From: Ktedonobacter racemifer DSM 44963
GTDB lineage: Bacteria > Chloroflexota > Ktedonobacteria > Ktedonobacterales > Ktedonobacteraceae
Direction: 5' to 3'
DNA length: 64,000 nt
Assembly (NCBI RefSeq): GCF_000178855.1
Contig: NZ_ADVG01000004.1
Location: forward strand, 124,001 to 188,000
The stretch's first letter is position 1. Each line of letters opens with the position of its first letter. The translations under genes were made by a program, and so were the position numbers. Below the pieces are notes generated by a model that was given only the letters and a program-made list of their open reading frames with translations, searched no databases and had not been told where the DNA came from. Below are positions 7,656-15,144 of this stretch, piece after piece.

Positions 7656-8331
7656 GAATGAAGTAGGGCACCGGCGAGGTTCCTCTTGGACCTTTTCCGT
7701 TGCCCCCTTCCCAAACCGAGCAGGCGCATTTCTACGCACTCGGCTTTCCAGAGGAGACAAATCATAGCATCGGGAATAAGCAAGGACTTATGCATTTCGC
7801 GGCCTTGCAACCCTAGCAATTCTGATCTGTTCCTCCTACTGCCCTTTGCCCTGCATGCCGCTTTCCGGCATTCCCTGGTGGGGCGTGACTCCCACGACTC
7901 ACTACGGCAGTTCTGTCACCATCTGTCTCGCGACAGGAAGGTGATCCCGTGGTACGTCGTCATGATACGTCCTAGCTCCCCTTAGAGCCTCGACTCATCC
8001 CTTGAATGACCTCGTTGGTCCCCGTTCACGTTCAGGGAGTGTATCAGCCTCCGGTTCATGCCGGTACAGAACGTGACATCGGTTTCAAGCGTTCTTCCGA
8101 TGGGTGGGCACATGCACCCCGTCGGGATTCGAGTTCAGGCAATTCAGCTTTACTCATAGGGAGCGGGTCTTACGAATGCCCTGTCCTACAACGCTTTCGG
8201 ACATGCCCCGCTTACCTGGCATGCTTGGTCCCCTCTGGGTTTCCCCGTTAGGTATGCCAGTAACCCAGGAACTTCTCCCCAGTTCCTCCTGCCTCAGGCA
8301 GGAATATCATAACGCGCCTCACGGCGCACAC
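7656..8331 (-). ncRNA. Group II intron without ORF
   Basis: On the minus strand the segment begins GTGTGCGCC near 8331, matching the group II 5' consensus GUGYG, and passes through long structured domain I-like sequence. It reaches a full domain V at 7746-7713: 34 nt with AGC triad, GAAA tetraloop closed by five pairs, a two-base bulge and nine further pairs. A domain VI-like stem ending in CTACTTCAT follows at about 7692-7656. No reverse transcriptase frame is present in the ~680 nt, so mobility or splicing would need a protein in trans. The exact 5' end (8329-8331) and 3' end are uncertain. A second copy of the domain VI-like end lies at 7558-7600. Confidence 0.75.
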
Positions 8332-8526
8332 CCAGCGGGCCACTTTCATGGCACTGTAGCTCTCCAGAACTCTTTGCCTCGTTGCGCAAAGATCTTGTGG
8401 CCCATCCAGGCCAACCTCTGCCGCTGAGACGGATATTGTCAACTTAGCGAGATAATGGAAGAGCCTTTCTGAAAAGAATGATGAGAGGAAAGGAGAAGGT
8501 GGAAGGTTGAGAAGAGTGGTTTTCTC

Positions 8527-9250
8527 TTAAGCTGCTGTTTTCCCGCTGGTTACCTCATTCCAAACCTGGAAGCGATCCTGCATGAGGGCACGAGAGACCG
8601 AGGCGTTCAGACGGTGGCGTTTGGGCCGAAAATGATCGGAGATCGGACCAAACGCAGAGAGGAAGCGTTGCGCATGGCCAGGGGATTTGAAGCGTCGCAT
8701 GGTGCGCTCTCGTTGCCTGGTTGGTTGGTGCGAACGTTCCGCACAATTGTTCAAGCCCTTATGCTGGCGGTGCTCGACACTGTGCATGATGTCCCTCTTG
8801 GCGGCGGCGTAGCTAGCGAGTTTGTCGGTAATGATAACCCGCGGCACGTATTGCAAGCCTTTGAGCAATTTACGAAAGAACTTTTTGGCAGCATGCTTGT
8901 TGCGCCGGCTTTGGACGAGGATATCAAGCACATTGCCATCCTGATCAACCGCCCGCCACAGGGAGTGGGTTTTCCCGTTGATTTTGAGGAAGACCTCATC
9001 TAAGTGCCACGTGTCTCCTCGCTTTCCATGACGGCGTTTCAGTTCATTGGCATAGGTTTGCCCAAATTTCTGGCACCACTGGCGCACTGTTTCATAGGTC
9101 ACGACGATCCCTCGCTGGGCCAAAAGTTCCTCAACATCACGATAACTGAGTGAGAAGCGGAAATACAACCAAACCGCGTGGCTGATAATCTCAGAAGGGA
9201 AACGGAACCCTTTGTAGTCGGGAGCAGTTGAGATTGCCCCGATTTGAAAG
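8527..9250 (-). pseudogene. IS6-family transposase, 5' end cut by an IS3 element
   Basis: About 240 residues of an IS6-family DDE transposase: Y-K-G-F-R-F-P-S-E-I-I-S-H-A, then the D-D-E core with W-H-L-D-E-V-F, I-I-T-D-K-L-A-S-Y and E-R-S-H-Q-P-T-R-Q-R-E-R. The C-terminus is natural. The N-terminus runs into the left end of the IS3 element at 9251, so no native start remains. A matching relic may lie beyond the IS3 element (an ATG read on the minus strand at 10663). The candidate left end of the IS is the TATTGTCAACTT at about 8433. A closely similar intact copy lies at 32274-32990. Confidence 0.75.
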
Positions 9251-9316
9251 TGAGATTGACCCGGAATTGGGGAGTCGGGGAAGAGAAAATTGCTACAATA
9301 CAACCAGGAGGGTTTC

Positions 9317-9613
9317 ATGGGCAAATCTCAACCGACTTATACGAGAGAATTCAAGCAGCAGGCTGTTCAGCTTGTTCAAACCAGTGGAAAAAGTAAAACA
9401 CAAATAGCGAGAGATCTCGGCATATCTGACAGTGCTTTAAGCAAATGGTGTAAAGAATTTGGTGAACGAGGTGAGGAAGCTTTTCCTGGAAAGGGACATC
9501 AAACACCAACAGAAGAGGAAATGAGAAATCTAAAGCGTGAACTAGAAATATTACGGCAAGAAAGGGATATATTAAAAAAAGCGGTAAGCATCTTTGCGCA
9601 ACCCCATCCGTAA
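9317..9613 (+). CDS. IS3-family OrfA
   Basis: 98 residues. The ATG at 9317 is preceded by AGGAGG at 9306. A helix-turn-helix (T-Q-I-A-R-D-L-G-I-S-D-S-A-L-S-K-W) is followed by a leucine-zipper-like heptad stretch (L-K-R-E-L-E-I-L-R-Q-E-R-D-I-L-K-K-A), as usual for OrfA, which binds the IS ends. At 9574-9581 the run AAAAAAAG overlaps the zipper and would allow the -1 frameshift that makes the OrfAB fusion transposase; the following orfB frame is indeed the -1 frame. Confidence 0.8.
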   Translation: MGKSQPTYTREFKQQAVQLVQTSGKSKTQIARDLGISDSALSKWCKEFGERGEEAFPGKGHQTPTEEEMRNLKRELEILRQERDILKKAVSIFAQPHP

Positions 9614-10489
9614 AATTTCAGTTCATTGATGAGCATCGCTATCTCTTTCCTATTGTTCGCATGTGTCACGTATTAGAAGTATCAGAAAATGGATACTCTA
9701 ACTGGCGTAAAAGAGGAAAGTGCCAGAGAAAGCGAGAAGATGAACGACTTGCGGAGCGATTGAAGATGCGTATCATTCTCATAGGGGCCATTATGGAAGT
9801 CCTCGCATCCATGCTGATTTGAAGGAGGACGGGATTTCTTGTGGAAGAAAACGAGTTGCAAGAATTATGCGAGAGAAGGAGCTGAGTGCTAGGAAAAAGA
9901 AGCGAAAAGTCCGAACAACGGACAGCGATCATGCGTTGCCGATTGCACCCAATCTCCTCCAACGTGATTTTGCAGCTTCTGCACCGAATAAGAAGTGGAT
10001 GTCAGATATTACCTATATCGAGACACGCGAGGGATGGCTCTATCTTGCAGGGGTAATAGATGCATTTTCACGAAAAATTGTCGGATGGTCGATGGGTGAG
10101 CATCATGATGCAGAGCTAGCAAAAGCCGCACTTCATCTCGCGCTTTCCCGACGCCAGCCTGAAGCTGACCTGATCCATCACTCCGACCGTGGCAGCGAAT
10201 ATGCGAGCCTGGCGTATCAAGCCTTGCTGTGCCAGCATCATATTCAGATCAGCATGAGTAAAAAGGAGATTGTTATGATAACGCGATGATCGAAAGTTTT
10301 TGGGGGACACTCAAGGAAGAATGTGATGCTCCTTTTCCCTCTTTAAGTCGATATGAGGCGAAAATCGCTATTTTTGAGTACATCGAGGTCTATTATAACC
10401 GAAAACGAAGACACTCGGCTCTGGGCTATCTTAGCCCAGTTACCTTTGAAAAACAGGAAGAAGCAAAGAGACTCACACTTGACAAATAA
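9613..10489 (+). pseudogene. IS3-family OrfB with two frameshifts
   Basis: The integrase-type catalytic part is spread over three frames. K-F-Q-F-I-D-E-H-R-Y begins at 9613. A one-base loss near 9765 shifts into G-H-Y-G-S-P-R-I-H-A-D-L. The D-D-E core follows (M-S-D-I-T-Y, D-A-F-S-R-K, H-H-S-D-R-G-S-E-Y). A second one-base loss in a run of A at about 10260-10264 separates it from C-Y-D-N-A-M-I-E-S-F-W-G-T-L-K, which continues to the stop at 10489. The element is therefore inactive unless a relative supplies transposase. Confidence 0.8.
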
Positions 10490-10729
10490 CATCAATTGTC
10501 ACATAATGTTTATGTGTAAACGTTACATTACGCTTTAACGTTGGCACTTCTTATTTTAAGATAAATAGAACGTTTTAACGTTTTTCACGTCTCTCCTCTG
10601 ACTCAACTTCCACGTTTGAGTCCTCCCCAATTCCGGGTCAATCTCATCTTTGATGCGATTCATGCGTAGTGTAGCACAAACCAGAAATCTCTGTTGGCGC
10701 TTGCTCTCTAGCTTTCTTCGGTATCTAGC

Positions 10730-10912
10730 TCAAAAGAGCGATTTTTCCCTTCCAGGAAGGCATACAAGACCTCTATCGCTTAAATAGAAACGCCGTCTAC
10801 TGAGTCTAGAGCCCACAAGCCGCTCGGCGTGGTTGCAACGAACGATAGGCTCGGACGGAGCCATCAGCAAGCCGAAACTTGCTGAGAAGCCCCGCATGTA
10901 TACGTGGGGAGT
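10730..10912 (+). other. Structured segment, possible TnpB 3' remnant or omega-RNA-like end
   Basis: Successive hairpins read on the plus strand: GGCTC/GAGCC (10850-10862), AGCAAG/CTTGCT (10868-10885) and CCCC/GGGG around CGCATGTATACGTG, followed by AGTCGTCACG. This series resembles right ends of IS200/IS605-type elements, whose 3' tnpB region is also the guide RNA. No TnpB protein motif is readable, so this is only a suggestion. It ends just before the CocE-like gene stop. Confidence 0.25.
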
Positions 10913-10923
10913 CGTCACGTCAG

Positions 10924-12720
10924 CTAACGGTTGCCTAGAACCGATATTTCAAGATAGGAGGCTGACGCACCGCCATGGAATACAGTATTCCTTGCGGGAT
11001 ATGGCGGTGCTTCATATGGGAAATAGATAAAGTTGTCAAACACTGTCGCATTAAGAATATCGGGACGACTCCCAATTTCCAATTTGAGGCGATGGCCTTT
11101 TTTAAAGAGATTGGCAGTGGGAGTCAAACTGAAGGAAAGAGTGACAGGATCGCCTGGTATCAACGGCTCTGAACCGCGATGCTCATGAATAATTTCGTCT
11201 GACCGAGATAGCTTCTCATCAATCTTGCGATGCGATGCCTGAAGCCAGCCAAATGAGAGTAGGCGAACTTCCCCCTGGGGAGAAAGGTCGCTCAGACGTG
11301 CAATAACATGAGTATCAATCGCAGTCGAGGCGAGTCTAAGCTGCAACTTGATCGGACCCGTTAGTTCAGTTTCTTCGCCAAACGGTTCACTGAGATAGCT
11401 TAAAACCTGGGTTGTATATTTATCCAATTCTTTGGGATACTGCATTCCTTGTGGGATGGCAGCAAATTTTAGCGTCGTCTGCTGGGAAGGGAGTTCCCCT
11501 TGCAAACTATGTGGTCCCTCACTTTCGTTTGAGCTAGTAGCCAGGTAGAGGCGTTGCGTGACTGCTTCTGGTACAGGCCAATCAGAAGCGCTTTTCCAGC
11601 AATCGGCCCCCTGCAACCAGTATCGCACGGCGGGCTGCTCATCAACGCCAGTGTCAAGCCCTTTGAGGTAGTGATCATACCAGGCAAGTGCTTCTCCGTG
11701 ATAGTTTGACCATGGCCATCGGGGATCTGGAGGACCAATAAAAAGTTTCTTGGGCGCCTGGATGCCATGCCAGGCCTGAAAAGCTCCACGCATATGTAGA
11801 CCTGGATTCGCCCAGTTGGTTCCTATACATACGGGAACTTGAATACGATCCAATACAGGCCAGGCCGATTTTTCCTGGTAAAATGGACCGTCATACGGCT
11901 CATCGAAGGCTAACTCTGCAAAATCACGCATCCAGGCTTCCTCGGGATGCATTTGTTGTGGCATCTTCTTTTCGTTTTTGAAAAAGAAACTGGTGATTTG
12001 TTTCTGAATCCAGTTCCGATTGAAAATATGGCTCATGAGATGGCGCAACATAGGAGGCACGGACATCTTTTGCGTCGCTCCCACAAACGCATAATATGGA
12101 GCAAAAAATCCCGAATGAAATGCACCGCCGTGATAGGCGAAATGGCGATAGAGATCAGTGAAGCCCAGGTAGGGGAAAATAGCTTTGAGGTGTGGTGGTT
12201 GCTGAGCAGCCGCGAGATATTGGATGGCAGCAAAATAGGACATACCAACCATACCAACATTTCCGTTACACCAGGGTTGTGCCGCTGCCCATTCGATAGT
12301 ATCAGCCACGTCTTTCTGCTCTTGGGGAGAAAAATGCATCATGTGATCGCCGCCCGATTTTCCTGTTCCCCGAGCATTCACTGTCAAGTGACAATAGCCG
12401 CGCGATACGATGTAACTCACCTGTCCCACTTCATTAATTGGAAGAGGAAGACCCGTATTCTGTAATTCCTTGGTATAACCAGACCACGCAACAAGGGCGG
12501 GAAAAGTCCCATCGGCTTTTGGCCGATAGAGATCACCTCGCAAAATTGTACCATCAGGTAGAGGGATAGAAACATCTGGCTCAAAAAGTAAATCATACAC
12601 TGGTACAGAGGCTTTCTTTGGTGTCCAATCACCTGCGAACTGCTCGCCGGTCAATTTGGTGAGCGGACGCACGCGCACTGTTGATCCTTTAGCAGGCGTC
12701 GCCTGTTCAGCAATAGCCAT
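10924..12720 (-). CDS. CocE/NonD-family alpha/beta hydrolase
   Basis: 598 residues starting at ATG 12720, which has AAAGGAGG eight bases ahead. The N-terminal peptidase S15/X-Pro-dipeptidyl-peptidase-like fold contains the nucleophile motif G-M-S-Y-F-A (classical G-x-S-x-x-G elbow) after W-C-N-G-N-V-G-M-V. A C-terminal jelly-roll domain ends the protein, the arrangement of cocaine esterase and cephalosporin-ester hydrolases. It probably hydrolyses or transfers an ester or amide bond in the cytoplasm. It is the last gene of the polyketide operon, 182 bases after the ABM gene with a hairpin between. Its role may be release, deacylation or resistance; the substrate is unknown. Confidence 0.8.
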   Translation of the reverse strand: MAIAEQATPAKGSTVRVRPLTKLTGEQFAGDWTPKKASVPVYDLLFEPDVSIPLPDGTILRGDLYRPKADGTFPALVAWSGYTKELQNTGLPLPINEVGQVSYIVSRGYCHLTVNARGTGKSGGDHMMHFSPQEQKDVADTIEWAAAQPWCNGNVGMVGMSYFAAIQYLAAAQQPPHLKAIFPYLGFTDLYRHFAYHGGAFHSGFFAPYYAFVGATQKMSVPPMLRHLMSHIFNRNWIQKQITSFFFKNEKKMPQQMHPEEAWMRDFAELAFDEPYDGPFYQEKSAWPVLDRIQVPVCIGTNWANPGLHMRGAFQAWHGIQAPKKLFIGPPDPRWPWSNYHGEALAWYDHYLKGLDTGVDEQPAVRYWLQGADCWKSASDWPVPEAVTQRLYLATSSNESEGPHSLQGELPSQQTTLKFAAIPQGMQYPKELDKYTTQVLSYLSEPFGEETELTGPIKLQLRLASTAIDTHVIARLSDLSPQGEVRLLSFGWLQASHRKIDEKLSRSDEIIHEHRGSEPLIPGDPVTLSFSLTPTANLFKKGHRLKLEIGSRPDILNATVFDNFIYFPYEAPPYPARNTVFHGGASASYLEISVLGNR

Positions 12721-12783
12721 ATTTCCTCCTTTGGGCAAGGAATGCAGAATGGATATTTATGGATAAATTCAAAATCATGCAGC

Positions 12784-12821
12784 AAAGCGCCTATGGGTCA
12801 AATTTTGCCCATAGACGCTTT
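12784..12821 (-). promoter_or_regulatory. Hairpin between ABM gene and CocE-like gene
   Basis: AAAGCG(C)CTATGGG pairs with CCCATAG(A)CGCTTT with one mismatch and a 10-base loop. There is no T-run on the minus strand, so it is more likely an attenuating or mRNA-processing structure than a full terminator. Confidence 0.45.
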
Positions 12822-12902
12822 ACATTAAAATATCACTTTCCGTCGCAGCCTATTTCGCAAAATTGCGTATATACCTGACCTGCAACACAAAGGCAGCAAA
12901 CC

Positions 12903-13298
12903 CTAGTGAACCAGGGCCTCACTTGGATATGCGCAGTATGCGACGGTAAGGTCAGTTCTGATTTCAATGTTTTCTGCGAGCGCATTACACTGTTTCACAT
13001 GATGTGGGTTCTTCGCGAGCATTGCCTGCAAATCCGCGAGGCTCCGCCACTGGGCATAATTGATAATTTTTGTGCCATCCTGGCTGAGATGGAAGTTGGC
13101 ACTGATAAAGCCTGGCGCAGTCACCACAACCTCTTCGGTCATGGCCCTCAAATAATCCAAAAGCTTCTGCTGGTTCTCAGGCTTCACCGTCAACGTATTG
13201 ATCATGGTGCAGATTGGCTGATTTTCCTGGATCGTGGTAACGCGGGTAGTATTTGTTTCGCTCACTGCTTTTTGCCTTTTCTGATTTCTATTTTGCAC
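12903..13298 (-). CDS. Antibiotic biosynthesis monooxygenase (ABM) domain protein
   Basis: 131 residues from GTG 13298; a second GTG at 13265 with AAAGG ahead is an equally good start. From about residue 30 it shows the ABM ferredoxin-like fold: M-I-N-T-L-T-V-K-P-E-N-Q-Q-K-L-L-D-Y-L, G-F-I-S-A-N-F-H-L-S-Q-D-G-T-K-I-I-N-Y-A-Q-W and the C-terminal A-Y-C-A-Y strand. Such small cofactor-independent enzymes oxidise anthrones to quinones in aromatic polyketide pathways (for example ActVA-Orf6 and TcmH). Lying between the cyclase and the hydrolase of the polyketide operon, quinone formation is the natural inference. Confidence 0.75.
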   Translation of the reverse strand: MQNRNQKRQKAVSETNTTRVTTIQENQPICTMINTLTVKPENQQKLLDYLRAMTEEVVVTAPGFISANFHLSQDGTKIINYAQWRSLADLQAMLAKNPHHVKQCNALAENIEIRTDLTVAYCAYPSEALVH

Positions 13299-13354
13299 AA
13301 AGAGTCATACCTTGTAAGGCATGCACTCACATTTCTTTCATGAAATAATTAAGC

Positions 13355-13810
13355 CTACAGCGCCGCCTCTGGCATCGCCTCAAGCACCTTCTTAAAGTGC
13401 TCCTGATTGTTCTGCATATGCGCTGTCATTCTCGCAAGCACCTGCTCATTTGTGACAGGCGCTTTTGGATCCATCTCAAAATCCTGAATCCAGGTCATAC
13501 GGACGCCTTCTTCAACTGGCTCGTAGGTCCATGTCAGGTGCATATAAAAAAATGGGAATTTGGGGGTTCCGCGCTGGGCAATAGCTTCGCGCTTTTCAAA
13601 GTCCAGGATACGCCATGACTGCCAGGTTTCGTCTTCCTCGTTTGTCAGTTCAAACTCGATTCTGGCAAAGCGTCCGTTACGCTGGAAGGATAATACTTTT
13701 GCTCCACGATACTCTTTAAAGAGTTCTGGCCAACGCGCAATATCGTTGGTAATAGCAAAAATCTGATCGGGATCGCGTTTAATGACGATAGATGCTTGTG
13801 CTTGCGGCAT
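13355..13810 (-). CDS. SRPBCC-type polyketide cyclase/aromatase
   Basis: 151 residues from ATG 13810 (M-P-Q-A-Q-A-S-I-V-I). The pattern of I-V-I-K-R-D-P-D-Q-I-F-A-I-T-N-D-I-A-R-W-P-E-L-F, then E-W/E-F-type strands and the amphipathic C-terminal helix N-Q-E-H-F-K-K-V-L-E-A-M, is that of helix-grip aromatase/cyclases such as TcmN. These bind the nascent poly-beta-ketone and direct ring closure and aromatisation. It is a single-domain version. It lies between the MBL-fold gene (80-base gap) and the ABM gene (56-base gap) in the operon. Confidence 0.75.
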   Translation of the reverse strand: MPQAQASIVIKRDPDQIFAITNDIARWPELFKEYRGAKVLSFQRNGRFARIEFELTNEEDETWQSWRILDFEKREAIAQRGTPKFPFFYMHLTWTYEPVEEGVRMTWIQDFEMDPKAPVTNEQVLARMTAHMQNNQEHFKKVLEAMPEAAL

Positions 13811-13889
13811 TGTTCGTCTCCATTCTACAAAATATGCATTGACATACAACTAGTCACTTTTAGTGTGAAGCGTGGAGCAACACTAATCT

Positions 13890-14765
13890 TCATCCTAGAG
13901 GTTTACTAAGAACCGGAGCTGAGAGATCAATACGACTAATTTCGCCTCTTGCTTCTTTCATAGCTCGCTCAAGATTGATAGCGTGACGCTCCGACTCCAA
14001 CCATTTGCCTAAAGGACCTGGATCAAATTGAGCCAAAGCATCCCGCAATGTTAGCTTGGCCTGTACAGCCTCATGCCCCAGGTTATGAATGGTCGTGAAA
14101 TAGTTCCGTAACACGAGAAGGTCTTCAAGTGTGCCCAGAGAACCATGACCAGGAACCACAACCTCAGGCTTCAGGGCAATCAAAGTATTCAAGGCCTCTA
14201 TCCAGCCTGAAACCAGACCGTTGAGCGCAAGAGGAACCACGCCCTTAAAGCCGACATCGCCAGTCAGAAGCACTCGCGATTTGGGGAACCATACAGCGAG
14301 ATCCGCTGCTGTATGAGCTGGCATAAAGGTAAGGATTTCACCTTCTTGTGGCAGAGGCATAGGATCTGGCAAGGGTTCAGGGATAACCAGCTCCAGGTCG
14401 GCAAAATGCTCCTTGAACCGCGGCATCAAATGCTCATAAACAGCAACAGGAAATCCCAACTTTTGTCCTGCGTCAATCGACCTGGGATGAGCCAGGATAC
14501 GAGCACCTGTAAAGACTGCGTTACCACCCATATGATCAACATGGTGGTGCGTATTCAAGACAGTATCGACATGTGCTCCCTGGCGCTCAATCGCCTGCGC
14601 CATCTGTGCCGCCATCTCTGGAAAGGTCATTGTATCGACAACACAGGCCCTACCCTGCTCTACAATGAAGGTTGCATTTGAGACCCCCATTTCCCCCTGT
14701 CCATGAATGACCGCGAAGATACCGTCAGCGACCTCAGAGATTATTTGTTTTGGCCACTCGCTCAT
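13890..14765 (-). CDS. Metallo-beta-lactamase-fold hydrolase, possible cyclase
   Basis: 291 residues. The zinc site T-H-H-H-V-D-H (His73-His78) is followed by G-G-N-A-V-F, then H-T-A-A-D-L, T-G-D-V-G-F (Asp ligand) and V-P-G-H-G-S-L-G (last His). It overlaps the ACP gene by four bases (ATGA), so the two are translationally coupled. MBL-fold proteins act as cyclases or thioesterases in several type II polyketide pathways; coupling to ACP favours action on an ACP-bound chain. General hydrolase activity cannot be excluded. Confidence 0.8.
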   Translation of the reverse strand: MSEWPKQIISEVADGIFAVIHGQGEMGVSNATFIVEQGRACVVDTMTFPEMAAQMAQAIERQGAHVDTVLNTHHHVDHMGGNAVFTGARILAHPRSIDAGQKLGFPVAVYEHLMPRFKEHFADLELVIPEPLPDPMPLPQEGEILTFMPAHTAADLAVWFPKSRVLLTGDVGFKGVVPLALNGLVSGWIEALNTLIALKPEVVVPGHGSLGTLEDLLVLRNYFTTIHNLGHEAVQAKLTLRDALAQFDPGPLGKWLESERHAINLERAMKEARGEISRIDLSAPVLSKPLG

Positions 14766-15034
14766 ACGCTCTGGACCTGTTCCGCTGCCACAGTCTGTTC
14801 GACCAGTTTGACAAGATCTTGAACAGTGGGGCAGCTTTTTAAGCCAGTAATAGTGAACCGTTTATTAGAGAACTCTTTTTCTAGCGCGACGCCTACTTCC
14901 ACAAGTTCAATTGAATCGATATTCAGATCATCCGAGAGATGGGTCTCTGGAGTCAACGCTATACCTTCGGCGTAAGGGCGAAGAATTTCATAGACACGTG
15001 AAGAAACTGTCGCTTGTCCCGAATCTTTAGCCAT
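14762..15034 (-). CDS. Acyl carrier protein of type II PKS
   Basis: 90 residues from ATG 15034, which has AAAGGAGA in front. The phosphopantetheine site is D-D-L-N-I-D-S-I-E-L-V-E-V with Ser41, at the expected place at the start of helix II. It lies 110 bases downstream of the chain-length-factor gene and overlaps the next gene by four bases. It carries the growing polyketide for the KS-alpha/CLF pair. Confidence 0.9.
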   Translation of the reverse strand: MAKDSGQATVSSRVYEILRPYAEGIALTPETHLSDDLNIDSIELVEVGVALEKEFSNKRFTITGLKSCPTVQDLVKLVEQTVAAEQVQSV

Positions 15035-15144
15035 ATTGCGATTCTCCTTTCGCACATTGTCAACGTATACTACAACTGCTTACCCTGAAAAAAGAAAAGT
15101 GTGGTGTGCTATGCGCTTCCCATTCATTCCGTCTTCTTTGCGCG

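Larger units (their letters stand above)
9251..10646 (+). mobile_element. IS3-family insertion sequence at the 5' end of an IS6 element
   Basis: Bounded by 24-bp perfect inverted repeats (TGAGATTGACCCGGAATT... at 9251; its complement ending at 10646), with the TG...CA ends of IS3 elements; total 1396 bp. It contains orfA, a slippery A7G site and a broken orfB. A 3-5 bp direct target duplication is not evident at the edges. Confidence 0.8.

Noticed and set aside
7463..8442. Short frames over the group II intron region
   Set aside because: They lie across intron RNA domains; the intron structure explains the conservation better, and no reverse transcriptase motif (Y-A-D-D) is present.
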